Source: Palleniella intestinalis
Lineage (GTDB): Bacteria > Bacteroidota > Bacteroidia > Bacteroidales > Bacteroidaceae
Assembly: GCF_013166595.1 (NCBI RefSeq)
Contig: NZ_JABKKG010000002.1
Coordinates: forward strand, 62,001-126,000
Length of the DNA stretch: 64,000 nt
Reading direction: 5' to 3'
Shown here: in pieces, positions 19,176-28,512 of the stretch
Numbering within the stretch: the stretch's first letter is position 1
How the letters are laid out: each line of letters opens with the position of its first letter
The notes under the pieces: model-generated
What the model saw: the letters and a program-made list of their open reading frames with translations, nothing else
Databases searched by the model: none
What the model was told of the DNA's origin: nothing
Position numbers and translations under genes: made by a program

Positions 19176-19183
19176 TAAATTTG
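19176..19183 (+). promoter_or_regulatory. -7 element for 19235 operon
   Basis: TAAATTTG matches TAnnTTTG and gives a leader of about 45 bases before the ATG at 19235. Confidence 0.6.
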
Positions 19184-19234
19184 CAACAAATTTTGATTTT
19201 ACATCCTAATTTAAAGGATAATTTAATAATATTT

Positions 19235-20515
19235 ATGAAGAATCTACTCCTTCCGTTCCTGCTCCTCGCCCCTTTGGCGGCAATGGCGCAGAGCGGCACA
19301 AACTCACCATACAGCCAGTTCGGTGTCGGAACTCTCAACGACCAAGCCACGGGCTTCAACAAGGGCATGAATGGTGTTGCACAGGGCTTCCGCGATGGAA
19401 ACCAAGTGAACTACGCCAACCCGGCTTCTTACTCGAACGTTGATTCGCTGACATTCATCTTTGATGTCGGCGCGTCACTGCATGTGACAAACTTCAACGA
19501 GAACGGCACTAAGCGCAATGCCTACAACTCAAACTTCGACTATGCCGTCATGGGATTCCGTGCGGCGAAAGGCCTTGGCATCAGCGCCGGCATACTGCCA
19601 TACTCCAATGTTGGCTACAACTACCACACAAACGGCAAGTCTGTCGGTCCTAACGCACCGGACTTTATGACGACATACAATGGCAGTGGCGGCATCAGGC
19701 AGTTCTATGTCGGAGCGGGCTGGCAGACACCTTTGAAAGGTTTGTCAATCGGTGCCAACATCGCGTATGTATGGGGAACGCTGTCAAAGAGTGTTACCGA
19801 AACATTTGCAGAGACAAGCAACAGTACGACAAACAGGTACTATAACAGTTCGGCAAGAAGTTACAGGCTTGATGTCGGCTTGCAATACGAGGTAAACATC
19901 GACAAAAAGAACGCCGTGACTGTCGGCGCATCGTTCACACCGGGACATAATCTCGGTGGAAGTGCAGACATGAGCCAGATACATACCGACAATTCAACGG
20001 GCATTGCGGATACAACGCAATATTCAATAGACAAAGGTCTCTTCCTTCCGACACAGATTAATGCCGGTTTGACATACTCCTATGGCAAGAAGCTGAAAGT
20101 CGGAGTCGACTACACTCTCCAGCAATGGGGCAAGAAACAGTTCCCTGACCTTGTGCAAGGCGACTATGTTCTTGCCGACAATATCCTGAAAGACAGACAC
20201 AAGATAACGCTTGGCGGTGAGTTCGTGAACAACATCATGAGCCGAAAGTATCTTGACAGAGTACGCGTGCGCGCCGGAGTGAGCTACGCAACACCTTACA
20301 CCACAATCAACGGACATGACGGTCCGAAGGAGCTTTCCGCGTCTATCGGTTTCGGTCTTCCTATCACCAACGCTTGGAACAACCGCTCCATACTCAACAT
20401 TTCTGCACAATGGTGCAACACATCCGCCAACGGTTTCATCAAGGAGAACACTTTCCGCATCAACCTTGGCATAACATTCAACGAACGCTGGTTCATGAAG
20501 TGGAAGCTCGACTAA
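19235..20515 (+). CDS. outer membrane beta-barrel protein
   Basis: A 426-residue protein with a signal peptide (MKNLLLPFLLLAPLAAMAQ) followed by SGTNSPYSQFGVGTLNDQATG, an opening found in a family of Bacteroidota outer membrane proteins that resemble FadL-type transporters (NYANPASYSNVD). Many alternating strands follow, and the protein ends on an amphipathic strand. The ligand is unknown. The start at 19235 is chosen because it begins the signal peptide; the frame is open upstream to 19151. It heads a run with lptC and the CorC-type gene. Confidence 0.85.
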   Translation: MKNLLLPFLLLAPLAAMAQSGTNSPYSQFGVGTLNDQATGFNKGMNGVAQGFRDGNQVNYANPASYSNVDSLTFIFDVGASLHVTNFNENGTKRNAYNSNFDYAVMGFRAAKGLGISAGILPYSNVGYNYHTNGKSVGPNAPDFMTTYNGSGGIRQFYVGAGWQTPLKGLSIGANIAYVWGTLSKSVTETFAETSNSTTNRYYNSSARSYRLDVGLQYEVNIDKKNAVTVGASFTPGHNLGGSADMSQIHTDNSTGIADTTQYSIDKGLFLPTQINAGLTYSYGKKLKVGVDYTLQQWGKKQFPDLVQGDYVLADNILKDRHKITLGGEFVNNIMSRKYLDRVRVRAGVSYATPYTTINGHDGPKELSASIGFGLPITNAWNNRSILNISAQWCNTSANGFIKENTFRINLGITFNERWFMKWKLD

Positions 20516-20555
20516 CCCAAACAGAGAACATATTGGAAACAAACACGAACGGGCT

Positions 20556-21215
20556 ATGAAGAGGATATTGTATCTGTCTTTGCTCTTCCCTCTTGTTCTA
20601 GCTTGCCAAGGCGAGAAAGAACACACGGCAGCTGCCATCTATGACAAGGACTCCGTGTCCATGATGACAAGCTACGGTGTGAACACTCTCATTTCCGACT
20701 CCGGCATAATGAAATACAAGATTGTGGCAGAGGAATGGGAGGTGAACACTGTAAGGAATCCGTCGCGGTGGATCTTCCACAAGGGACTCTTTATGGAACA
20801 GTTTGACAAGAAATTCCAAATACAAGCCTTCGTGCAATGCGACACAGCCTACTACTACGACCAGAAACGGCTTTGGGAACTCCGTGGAAGAGTTCGCATA
20901 CGCACCGCTGACAGTCTACATTTTGCCAGTGAAGAGCTTTTTTGGGATCAAGTAAGCCATGAGTTTTACAGCCACTTGTTCTCCAAGGTTATCACTCCGG
21001 AAAGAACAATGCAGGGAACGTATTTCCGCAGCAACGAGAACATGACAAAATACATGGTGACAAACTCAAAAGGCTCGTTTGAAAGTGCAGATATGGGAAT
21101 GGGAGAAGAAGAGAGCGCACCGGCAGACAACAGCGCAACGCCGGCAGACACCACCATGCAGCCAAAGCGTTTGCAGACAGCTCCTACAAAGAGATCCTCC
21201 GCACCACAACCCTGA
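20556..21215 (+). CDS. lptC: LptC, LPS transport lipoprotein
   Basis: LptC passes lipopolysaccharide from the inner membrane LptBFG complex to LptA. The 219-residue protein starts with a leader ending in LVLACQ (Cys17), so it is probably lipid-anchored, unlike E. coli LptC, which keeps its N-terminal anchor. The core YKIVAEEWEVN ... WIFHKGLFMEQFD and the OstA-like repeats (LRGRVRIRTADSLHFASEELFWD) fit the family. The C-terminal 40 residues are low-complexity, rich in Pro, Ala and Thr. It is 40 bases after the barrel gene and 54 before the CorC-type gene. An LptF/LptG permease lies far away at 61293. Confidence 0.88.
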   Translation: MKRILYLSLLFPLVLACQGEKEHTAAAIYDKDSVSMMTSYGVNTLISDSGIMKYKIVAEEWEVNTVRNPSRWIFHKGLFMEQFDKKFQIQAFVQCDTAYYYDQKRLWELRGRVRIRTADSLHFASEELFWDQVSHEFYSHLFSKVITPERTMQGTYFRSNENMTKYMVTNSKGSFESADMGMGEEESAPADNSATPADTTMQPKRLQTAPTKRSSAPQP

Positions 21216-21269
21216 ACAGCCACACATACACAACCAACAAAGACATCTACTAAAGTATAATATATTAAG

Positions 21270-22544
21270 GTGTACACTTTTTTAATCATCGCAATACTTG
21301 TTATAATGCTGTGCTCTGCATTCTTTTCAGGAATGGAGATAGCATTTGTGTCCTCCAACAGGATGTTGCTTGAAATGGACAAGGAACGCGATGCCGTAGC
21401 AAGCAAACCTCTTGAGATATTCTACAAGCATCCAAACAATTTCGTGTCGACAATGCTTGTCGGCAACAACATTGCACTTGTACTGTACGGCATACTCTTC
21501 GCAAAACTGTTTGACGCAACACTTTTCGCCGGTTTTGAACCGGAGATGAGAGTGTTCCTTGACACGATTGCATCAACGCTTGTAGTGTTGTTCACAGGAG
21601 AATTCCTGCCAAAGACAATATTCAAAAGCAACCCAAACTATTTGCTTAAGTTCTTTGCCTATCCTGCATTGTTCTTCTATATAATATTGTGGCCAATATC
21701 ACGGTTTGCAACAATGCTCAGCCGCATTTGTCTCCGCATTGCAGGAATCAAGATTGAAAGCGGACAGCAGGATGATGTCTTCACAAGAGTAGACCTCGAC
21801 TACCTCGTACAATCGTCAATCGACCACACGGAAACACCGGAACAGCTGGAGACAGAGGTGGAACTGTTCCAGAACGTGCTTGACTTTTCCGACACAAAGG
21901 TAAGGGACTGTATGGTTCCGAGAACTGAAATCACTGCTGTTGACGTGGACTGCACACAGGAGGAACTGATGCAGAAATTCATAGAGAGCGGCAAATCCAA
22001 GATTATAGTCTACCATGAGGACATCGACCACATCATAGGCTACATACACTCTTCGGAGATGTTCCGCGCCCCTTCCGAATGGAGGAAGCACCTGCGCGAA
22101 ATGTCTTTTGTGCCTGAAACAATGGCGGCAAAGAAAATGATGCAGATGTTCCTGCAGGAGAAGAAGAGCATCGGCATTGTCGTTGACGAGTTTGGCGGTA
22201 CTTCTGGCATTGTATGTCTTGAAGACATTGTGGAAGAAATATTCGGCGAGATAGAAGACGAGCATGACAATTCAAAATATATCGCGAAGAAAATCTCGGA
22301 CAATGAATATGTCCTCTCCGCACGACTTGAGATAGACAAAGTCAATGAAATGTTCCAGTTGGAACTGCCAAAAAGCGACGAATACATGACCATCGGCGGA
22401 CTGATTCTGCACGAATACCAAAACTTCCCGAAGCTCAACGAAATCGTGAAGATAGACTCCTACTCTTTCAAGATTGTCAAAAACACCATGACAAAGATTG
22501 AGCTTGTACGCCTGAAAGTCGATGATGCAAGAAAAGAGCGGTAA
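21270..22544 (+). CDS. CorC/HlyC-type CNNM-CBS protein
   Basis: A 424-residue protein of the hemolysin C / CorC family. An N-terminal CNNM transmembrane domain (about 1-190, starting SAFFSGMEIAFVSSNR) is followed by two CBS domains (VRDCMVPRTEITAVD and KKSIGIVVDEFGGTSGIV) and a C-terminal CorC domain. Members are implicated in Mg2+/Co2+ efflux or resistance. It begins with GTG at 21270; no better in-frame ATG precedes the first span. It is probably cotranscribed with lptC. Confidence 0.9.
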   Translation: MYTFLIIAILVIMLCSAFFSGMEIAFVSSNRMLLEMDKERDAVASKPLEIFYKHPNNFVSTMLVGNNIALVLYGILFAKLFDATLFAGFEPEMRVFLDTIASTLVVLFTGEFLPKTIFKSNPNYLLKFFAYPALFFYIILWPISRFATMLSRICLRIAGIKIESGQQDDVFTRVDLDYLVQSSIDHTETPEQLETEVELFQNVLDFSDTKVRDCMVPRTEITAVDVDCTQEELMQKFIESGKSKIIVYHEDIDHIIGYIHSSEMFRAPSEWRKHLREMSFVPETMAAKKMMQMFLQEKKSIGIVVDEFGGTSGIVCLEDIVEEIFGEIEDEHDNSKYIAKKISDNEYVLSARLEIDKVNEMFQLELPKSDEYMTIGGLILHEYQNFPKLNEIVKIDSYSFKIVKNTMTKIELVRLKVDDARKER

Positions 22545-22643
22545 ACGGTCACCACTCATAACAAGATTAGTCAAATAAAAGGATTTTGGGTTAAGAAATC
22601 CTAATTATTGGCAGGAATCACTACGTTCTTACGCAAAAATGAG

Positions 22644-22651
22644 TAATTTTG
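22644..22651 (+). promoter_or_regulatory. -7 element for tRNA-Thr
   Basis: TAATTTTG, 13 bases before the mature tRNA 5' end, fits a dedicated tRNA promoter. Confidence 0.6.
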
Positions 22652-22664
22652 CAACGATTTATCG

Positions 22665-22737
<73 letters not shown>

Positions 22738-22762
22738 CAACACTAAAAAATCTAAACTAAAC

Positions 22763-23167
22763 ATGAAGATTTCACACATTGAGCATTTGGGCATAGCTGT
22801 CCAAAGCATTGAGGAAGCACTTCCTTATTTCACAGACGTTCTCGGACTTGAATGCTACGCTACAGAAGTAGTTGAAGACCAGAAAGTAAAAACAGCTTTC
22901 CTCCGCTGCGGAGAGGTAAAACTTGAGCTTCTTGAGCCAACATCTCCGGAATCAACAATACAAAAGTGGCTTGACAAAGGCAACAAAGGTGTGCACCATG
23001 TTGCATTCTGCGTTGAAGACGGCGTGGCAAACGCTCTCGCCGAGTGCGACAGCAAGGAGATCCGTCTTATTGACAAAGCTCCACGCAAAGGCGCAGAGAG
23101 CCTTAACATAGCTTTCCTTCATCCGAAGTCAACTTGCGGAATCCTGACAGAACTCTGCGAGCACTAA
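22763..23167 (+). CDS. mce: methylmalonyl-CoA epimerase
   Basis: A 134-residue vicinal-oxygen-chelate enzyme that interconverts the 2R and 2S forms of methylmalonyl-CoA between mutase and decarboxylase. The opening ISHIEHLGIAVQSIEEALPYF supplies the first metal ligand (His8), and GVHHVAFCVED and the late Glu in LTELCEH complete the pattern. The frame is open upstream through the tRNA, but the ATG at 22763 gives the normal family length. It heads the mmd cluster. Confidence 0.95.
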   Translation: MKISHIEHLGIAVQSIEEALPYFTDVLGLECYATEVVEDQKVKTAFLRCGEVKLELLEPTSPESTIQKWLDKGNKGVHHVAFCVEDGVANALAECDSKEIRLIDKAPRKGAESLNIAFLHPKSTCGILTELCEH

Positions 23168-23170
23168 TAA

Positions 23171-23222
23171 AACAGAAACTGCCGTTTCCGACATTTGTGC
23201 CAGGAGACGGCATATTCTGTTT
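23171..23222 (+). terminator. hairpin between mce and mmdA
   Basis: AACAGAA (23171-23177) pairs with TTCTGTT (23216-23222), and an inner GCCGT/ACGGC stem strengthens it. TT and AT-rich sequence follow. It may be a terminator or attenuator within the cluster. Confidence 0.45.
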
Positions 23223-23277
23223 ATATGAAACATTAATCCGAATTAATTTATTTTACTTATAATAAACATTCACAACA

Positions 23278-24843
23278 ATGTCAGTACAGGTAGAAAAAAT
23301 AAAGGCGCTGATCGAGAAGCGTGAGAAAGCACGCCTCGGTGGTGGCGAGAAAGCCATTGACAAACAGCATCAGCGTGGAAAATATACGGCTCGTGAGCGT
23401 ATCGACATGCTCCTTGACGATGGCTCTTTTGAAGAGTATGATATGTTCAAACTCCACCGTTGCACAAATTTCGGCATGGAGAAGAAGCAGTTCCTTGGTG
23501 ATGGTGTCGTTGTAGGCTCAGGCACAATTGACGGACGCCTTGTCTATGTCTTCGCACAGGACTTCACTGTAAACGGCGGTTCGCTCTCTGAGACAATGGC
23601 ACAGAAAATCTGCAAGGTCATGGACATGGCAATGAAGATGGGTGCGCCATGTATCGGTATCAATGACTCAGGCGGCGCACGTATCCAGGAGGGCATCAAC
23701 GCTCTTGCAGGATATGCTGAGATTTTCCAGCGTAACATCGAGGCATCAGGCGTTATCCCGCAGATTTCCGGCATCTTCGGTCCTTGTGCCGGTGGTGCAG
23801 TCTACTCCCCTGCCCTCACAGACTTCACTCTGATGATGGAGAACACATCATACATGTTCCTCACCGGTCCTGCCGTCGTAAAGAGCGTAACAGGCGAGAA
23901 CGTTGACGCAGAACACCTTGGAGGCGCAAGTGTGCACTCAACAAAGTCAGGTGTGACACATTTCACAGCGAAGACAGAGGAAGAGGCTCTTGCCATGATT
24001 AAGCAGCTCCTCAGCTACCTCCCTTCCAACAATATGGAGGAGGCTCCGCGTGTAGAGTGCAACGATCCGATTGACCGCATGGATGACATCCTCAACGAAA
24101 TCATACCGGAGAATCCTAACGAGGCATACGATATGTATAAGGTAATCTCGGCAATCACTGACAACGGTGAGTTCTTCGAGGTACAGCCTAAATACGCAAA
24201 GAACATCATTGTCGGCTTCGCACGTTTCAACGGTCAGTCTGTTGGTATCGTTGCTAACCAGCCTTCATCCTATGCAGGTGTGCTTGACTGCAACGCATCA
24301 CGTAAGGGCGCACGCTTTGTACGCTTCTGCGATGCATTCAATATTCCTATCGTTTCCCTCGTTGATGTTCCGGGCTTCCTTCCGGGTACAGGACAGGAAT
24401 ATAACGCTGTCATCCTCCATGGCGCAAAGCTCCTTTACGCTTACGGAGAGGCTTCAGTGCCAAAGATTACTGTCACTCTGCGCAAATCTTACGGCGGTTC
24501 TCATATCGTAATGGGATGCAAGCAGTTGAAGACAGACCTTAACTTCGCTTGGCCTTCTGCTGAGATTGCCGTAATGGGTGCTTCCGGTGCTGTTGCCGTT
24601 CTCCAGGCTAAGGGCATCAAGCAGATAAAGGAAGAAGGTGGTGATGTTGCTGCATTCATTGCAGAGAAGGAGAAGGAATACTCTGACCTCTTCCAGAACC
24701 CATATCAGGCTGCAAAATATGGCTACATTGACGATGTCATCGAGCCACGCAACACACGTTTCCGCATCTGCCGCGGACTTGCACAGCTTGCCACAAAACG
24801 TGAGACACGCCCAAGCAAGAAGCACGGATGCATGCCAACATAA
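23278..24843 (+). CDS. mmdA: methylmalonyl-CoA decarboxylase / acyl-CoA carboxyltransferase alpha
   Basis: A 521-residue carboxyltransferase that moves CO2 between methylmalonyl-CoA (or propionyl-CoA) and biotin. Both crotonase-like halves are present: [37 protein letters not shown], then [25 protein letters not shown] and [15 protein letters not shown]. The length is normal. It is followed by a small OadG-like gene and a biotin carrier gene, as in the Na+-pumping methylmalonyl-CoA decarboxylase. PccB of propionyl-CoA carboxylase is so similar that sequence alone does not exclude it. Confidence 0.92.
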   Translation: MSVQVEKIKALIEKREKARLGGGEKAIDKQHQRGKYTARERIDMLLDDGSFEEYDMFKLHRCTNFGMEKKQFLGDGVVVGSGTIDGRLVYVFAQDFTVNGGSLSETMAQKICKVMDMAMKMGAPCIGINDSGGARIQEGINALAGYAEIFQRNIEASGVIPQISGIFGPCAGGAVYSPALTDFTLMMENTSYMFLTGPAVVKSVTGENVDAEHLGGASVHSTKSGVTHFTAKTEEEALAMIKQLLSYLPSNNMEEAPRVECNDPIDRMDDILNEIIPENPNEAYDMYKVISAITDNGEFFEVQPKYAKNIIVGFARFNGQSVGIVANQPSSYAGVLDCNASRKGARFVRFCDAFNIPIVSLVDVPGFLPGTGQEYNAVILHGAKLLYAYGEASVPKITVTLRKSYGGSHIVMGCKQLKTDLNFAWPSAEIAVMGASGAVAVLQAKGIKQIKEEGGDVAAFIAEKEKEYSDLFQNPYQAAKYGYIDDVIEPRNTRFRICRGLAQLATKRETRPSKKHGCMPT

Positions 24844-24871
24844 TGCTTTTCAGTACGAATATTGTACACAT

Positions 24872-25024
24872 ATGGACAATGAAGTGAACGTTGCCATTGC
24901 TATGGCACTGTATGAGGCTTTCGGATACTCGTCACACGACGAGGAATCCGGAAAACTCACAATCAACAAGAAAAATTCATTATGGAATTTAAATACACAA
25001 TTAATGGCAAAAAATACGAAGTAA
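24872..25024 (+). CDS. 50-residue OadG-like C-terminal domain protein
   Basis: A small frame starting at the ATG at 24872 (MDNEVNVAIAMALYEAFGYS) and continuing HDEESGKLTI. From memory, the pattern E-V-x-x-A-I-A-M-A-L with a following H-D-x-E-S-G-x-L-T-I resembles the C-terminal part of Bacteroidales OadG-type gamma subunits of sodium pump decarboxylases, but the usual N-terminal membrane helix is absent. It lies between mmdA and the biotin carrier and overlaps the latter by 43 bases, which supports a real coupled gene. Its likely role is assembly of the carboxyltransferase. Confidence 0.7.
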   Translation: MDNEVNVAIAMALYEAFGYSSHDEESGKLTINKKNSLWNLNTQLMAKNTK

Positions 25025-25395
25025 CCGTCGGCACTATCGAAGGTGACAATGTAGAAATCACTGTCAACGGAGAGGCATACAACGTAGAACTTGAGCCAAA
25101 GCCACAACCAAAGCCACGCCCTGTAGTAAAGGCTCCGGCACCAAAAGCTGCACCGAAAGCCGAACACGAAGGCCCGAACCTTCAGGATGCGCTGAAAGCA
25201 CCACTGCCTGGCACAATCATTGACATTCTTGTCAAAGAAGGCGACGAAGTAAAGGAGAACCAGCCACTCGTCATTCTGGAAGCAATGAAGATGAACAACA
25301 ATCTCGTTGCCGAGCGCGATGGCAAAGTGGCAAAAATCTTTGTAGAAGCAGGCGAGGCTGTCATGGAGAACACTCCACTTGTAGCTTTTGAGTAA
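24982..25395 (+). CDS. mmdC: biotin carrier subunit of the decarboxylase
   Basis: A 137-residue biotinyl protein. An N-terminal beta domain leads to a linker rich in Pro, Lys and Ala (about 37-63) and the lipoyl/biotinyl domain with the biotin-bearing Lys103 in LEAMKMNN. It carries CO2 from the carboxyltransferase to the next partner. In relatives that partner is the membrane beta subunit, which pumps Na+; no such gene follows here. A strong terminator at 25467-25537 closes the cluster. Confidence 0.93.
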   Translation: MEFKYTINGKKYEVTVGTIEGDNVEITVNGEAYNVELEPKPQPKPRPVVKAPAPKAAPKAEHEGPNLQDALKAPLPGTIIDILVKEGDEVKENQPLVILEAMKMNNNLVAERDGKVAKIFVEAGEAVMENTPLVAFE

Positions 25396-25466
25396 TCATG
25401 GCGCAAGAGTCTCTTTTGACAAACACATAGGCAGTCTTGTTTACAGGAACTGCAAGAACAGAACAT

Positions 25467-25537
25467 TCAGCTTTATTATGAAACGACGGTCATACAAAAC
25501 AACAATGGCCATCGTGCATAATAAAGCTGATTTTTTT
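25467..25537 (+). terminator. terminator of the mmd cluster
   Basis: A 14-bp inverted repeat (25467-25480, TCAGCTTTATTATG, with 25517-25530) followed by seven T residues. Confidence 0.82.
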
Positions 25538-25674
25538 CAATCCTGCAGAAAAATCCATCTGCATTGATTTGAAAATATTGGTGTCACGAAACATATACAA
25601 CACATTATCATTCATATGTTTCAGTTGTGACAAGCCCCTATCCTCGCATACAGCAACAGGATTTAGCTGTAAAG

Positions 25675-25888
25675 TGTGGCGGAGCCACAATCCTTACGGC
25701 CGCCCGGCTTTAGCCGTGCGGCTATAAACAGAGGAGATCACTTTGTGTGGTGGAACCACACTCTTTTATTGTGGGTGTAAGGAATTGAAACAGAAAGGAG
25801 TGTGGCGCTGCCACACAACTAATAGAGATCATCTCTAATCCGCACGGCTGAAGCCGGCGGTTACCATAAGGACTGTGGCTTCGCCACA
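25675..25888. repeat. cluster of REP-like palindromes, locus A
   Basis: Within the 25396-26140 gap lie four hairpins with a conserved GTGG/CCAC stem: 25675-25689 (loop GGA), 25745-25761 (loop TGGAA), 25800-25816 (loop GCT) and 25874-25888 (loop TTC). Two longer hairpins are built on CGGC-TTTA-GCCG (25700-25721) and CGGC-TGAA-GCCG (25840-25860). The right end (GGTTACCATAAGG and the two hairpins beside it) is an inverted copy of the left end. The first part recurs in the same order at 51381-51468. No coding frame is supported in the gap. Confidence 0.75.
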
Positions 25889-26104
25889 TTTTATGCGAAA
25901 CATTTCCTATGAAAATGTGATTTCACAACAACTTGTGGAGTTTTACCGGACAGCAATATTTCAAATTATTCGTGTCCGGGGAAAAAGATTTTTATCGGAT
26001 GCGAACAGCTGTTTTTTATTTACAAAAAGCTGGATTTACCAACATCTAAACTTAATTAATTATAAAACATTCGACGTGAATTATTATTTATGAATAATTT
26101 TCAG

Positions 26105-26112
26105 TAACTTTG
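26105..26112 (+). promoter_or_regulatory. -7 element for GT5-like gene
   Basis: TAACTTTG matches TAnnTTTG, with a leader of roughly 24 bases before the ATG at 26141. Confidence 0.6.
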
Positions 26113-26140
26113 CGAGGAAATATTTCGCACAAATTTCTAT

Positions 26141-26941
26141 ATGGAAGTCAAAAAAATTCTTTTCATCAACACAGAAACCGTCCCATACGTCCCAGAGAAC
26201 AAATTATCTGCAATGGGAAAGCTCGTTCCGGAGAAGATACAGAGCAACGGATATGAGATCAGAACCTTTATGCCCAAATGGGGCTGTATCAACGAGCGAC
26301 GCGGCATGTTGCATGAAGTCATCAGGCTTTCCGGCATGAACATCATCATCGATGACACAGACCACCCACTGATAATCAAAGTAGCGTCAATCCCGGTTTC
26401 AAGACTGCAAGTGTATTTCATCGACAATGACGACTATTTCACTCGCAAAGGAATCGAGCACGACGAAAATGGCGAGACCTTCTCTGACAACGGAGAGCGT
26501 GCCATATTCTTTGCACGAGGCGTGCTTGAAACTGTAAAGAAGCTGCGCTGGACTCCTGATGTGATACATTGCCAGGGTTGGATGTCCTCCATCGTCCCAT
26601 TGTTTGTCAAAGAAGCGTACAAAGATGAGCCATGCTTCCGCGACTGCAAAATAGTGTCAAGCCTCTACAAGTCCGACATGACCGGCATCATCGGTGAGAA
26701 TTTCAAGAATTGCCTGACATTCGGAGACGTCACCAAGGACACTCTCAGCAGTTACAATGAGAATTTCGACCTTCAGGAGCTGGAGAAACTTGCCATAGAC
26801 TATTCTGACGGCATCATTGAAGCAGATTCTGACATAATTCCGGAACTGAAAACCTATGCACAGGAGAAGAACAAACCGTATCTTTCTTATCCCGGCGAAG
26901 ATTTCATTGAAAGTTACAAGGCATTCTACAACACTCTGTGA
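26141..26941 (+). CDS. GT5-only glycogen synthase-like protein
   Basis: A 266-residue protein matching the N-terminal half (starch synthase catalytic domain, GT5) of glycogen synthases: ILFINTETVPYVPENKLSAMG ... PKWGCINERRGMLHEVIRL ... VYFIDNDDYF ... DVIHCQGWMSSIVPLFVKE. The C-terminal GT1 half, which carries much of the nucleotide-sugar site, is missing. The usual K-x-G-G-L segment near the N-terminus is not recognisable. Short proteins of this type are found in Bacteroidales next to a DUF4270 gene, as here, so it is unlikely to be a recent truncation. Catalytic activity is doubtful. Confidence 0.82.
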   Translation: MEVKKILFINTETVPYVPENKLSAMGKLVPEKIQSNGYEIRTFMPKWGCINERRGMLHEVIRLSGMNIIIDDTDHPLIIKVASIPVSRLQVYFIDNDDYFTRKGIEHDENGETFSDNGERAIFFARGVLETVKKLRWTPDVIHCQGWMSSIVPLFVKEAYKDEPCFRDCKIVSSLYKSDMTGIIGENFKNCLTFGDVTKDTLSSYNENFDLQELEKLAIDYSDGIIEADSDIIPELKTYAQEKNKPYLSYPGEDFIESYKAFYNTL

Positions 26942-27047
26942 TCTGTAAAAAAACAAAGGTGTAGTACAAACGAATCAGAGATAAAGGTATTCCAGTAGCT
27001 AATTATCGTCATAACCTAATCCAAAAGAACTGATTAGCAAACAAACA

Positions 27048-28502
27048 ATGAAGAAAAAAGGATTTTTCCATTTTCACGCAACTTTCGGCTCATTGCTCGC
27101 CGCCCTCCTGCTTGCGACGGCATGTGATGACACAACAGAAACCCTCGGTTCATCCATAACAAACATAGAGGATGTGATGTCAGTCTCTGACGCTGTTTAC
27201 AAAGTAACATCACAGAGCGTAAGGGTTGACTCTATCATCGCACGCAGTTCCACACGTGCCCTTGGCATCGTGAAAGACCCTGAGACAGGAACTTACATAC
27301 AGAGCAACCTCCTGACACAATTCCATGTCATTGAGGATGATTACGAATATGATGAAGACTCCGTGGACACTAAGGCATTGTCTTGCGGAATAACTTTCAA
27401 CTGTAATGCATTCTATGGAGACTCACTGCAGACTATGAAAGCAACGCTTTATGAGTTGAGTATGGATAAGACACTGGAGGAAGGAAAGACATACTACTCC
27501 AACCTTGACCCTATCAAGGACGGCTACATACGCAACGACGGGATAAAAGTGTCTAAAGTGTTCTCAATAGTCAACTGTGATGACTCCGACTCTGTACGGC
27601 AGGCAAACAATTACAGCAAATTCATATATTTTGAGCTAAACAAAGAATATACCGACACCAAAGGCAACAAATACACAAACTACGGTGAATATCTCTTGAC
27701 AAAGTATTTTGAGAGCCCTGACAATTTCAAGAACTCTTACAATTTCATTCATCGTGTATGCCCGGGATTCTATATCAAAATGGATAACGGTCTCGGATGT
27801 ATGGCATATATCAACTCTGCACAGCTCAGTGCCACTTTTCAGTATGGAACAAACAAAGTGACAAAAATATTCCCTATATATGCCACCGATGAGGTTAAGC
27901 AGATTACAGAGGTGATAACCGACACAATAACAACAAAGGAGCTTGTCAAAGACAACAACTGCACTTACATCAAGTCACCGACAGGTATTGCCACACTGCT
28001 CACACTTCCTGTTGAGGAAATCTGCAAAGGCCATGAGAACGACTCCATCAACTCCGCAAAGGTGACAATGAGATGCTACAGCAGTAACATGGACAACAAG
28101 TACACATTCCAAAAGCCTGCTACACTGCTCATGCTGGAAAAGGATTCACTCACATCATTCTTTACGTCCGGAAAGATTGCGGACAACAGAAAAAGCTACG
28201 TAGCCACATATTCAAGCTCGTCAAACGGATATACATTCAACAACATCGGACAGTTGGTAAAAACCATATACAAACGACTTCCTGACGATGCAGTTGCACG
28301 AGAGGAATACAAAAGGAAACACCCTAATTGGGACAAAGTGCTCCTTGTGCCGGTAACTGCAAACTATACAACGTATAATTCGACAGCAATCCTCAGCAGT
28401 GTAACACCTGACACCTCGCTCTCTACAGCAAAACTTGTCGGTGGTCCGAACAACCCTGATGCAATAGAGATAAGCGTTGTTTACAGCAGATACACAAGAT
28501 AA
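27048..28502 (+). CDS. DUF4270 family lipoprotein
   Basis: A 484-residue surface or [11 protein letters not shown] lipoprotein. The leader ends in LLATACDD (Cys26), and the mature part starts TTETLGSSI, typical of the DUF4270 family that accompanies GT5-only proteins in Bacteroidota. The rest is beta-rich with polar loops (FIYFELNKEYTDTKGNKYTNYGEYLLTKYF). No catalytic motif is seen. It lies 106 bases after the GT5-like gene and 10 before a 42-residue frame, so the three probably form one unit. Confidence 0.88.
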   Translation: MKKKGFFHFHATFGSLLAALLLATACDDTTETLGSSITNIEDVMSVSDAVYKVTSQSVRVDSIIARSSTRALGIVKDPETGTYIQSNLLTQFHVIEDDYEYDEDSVDTKALSCGITFNCNAFYGDSLQTMKATLYELSMDKTLEEGKTYYSNLDPIKDGYIRNDGIKVSKVFSIVNCDDSDSVRQANNYSKFIYFELNKEYTDTKGNKYTNYGEYLLTKYFESPDNFKNSYNFIHRVCPGFYIKMDNGLGCMAYINSAQLSATFQYGTNKVTKIFPIYATDEVKQITEVITDTITTKELVKDNNCTYIKSPTGIATLLTLPVEEICKGHENDSINSAKVTMRCYSSNMDNKYTFQKPATLLMLEKDSLTSFFTSGKIADNRKSYVATYSSSSNGYTFNNIGQLVKTIYKRLPDDAVAREEYKRKHPNWDKVLLVPVTANYTTYNSTAILSSVTPDTSLSTAKLVGGPNNPDAIEISVVYSRYTR

Positions 28503-28512
28503 CAAAGACATT

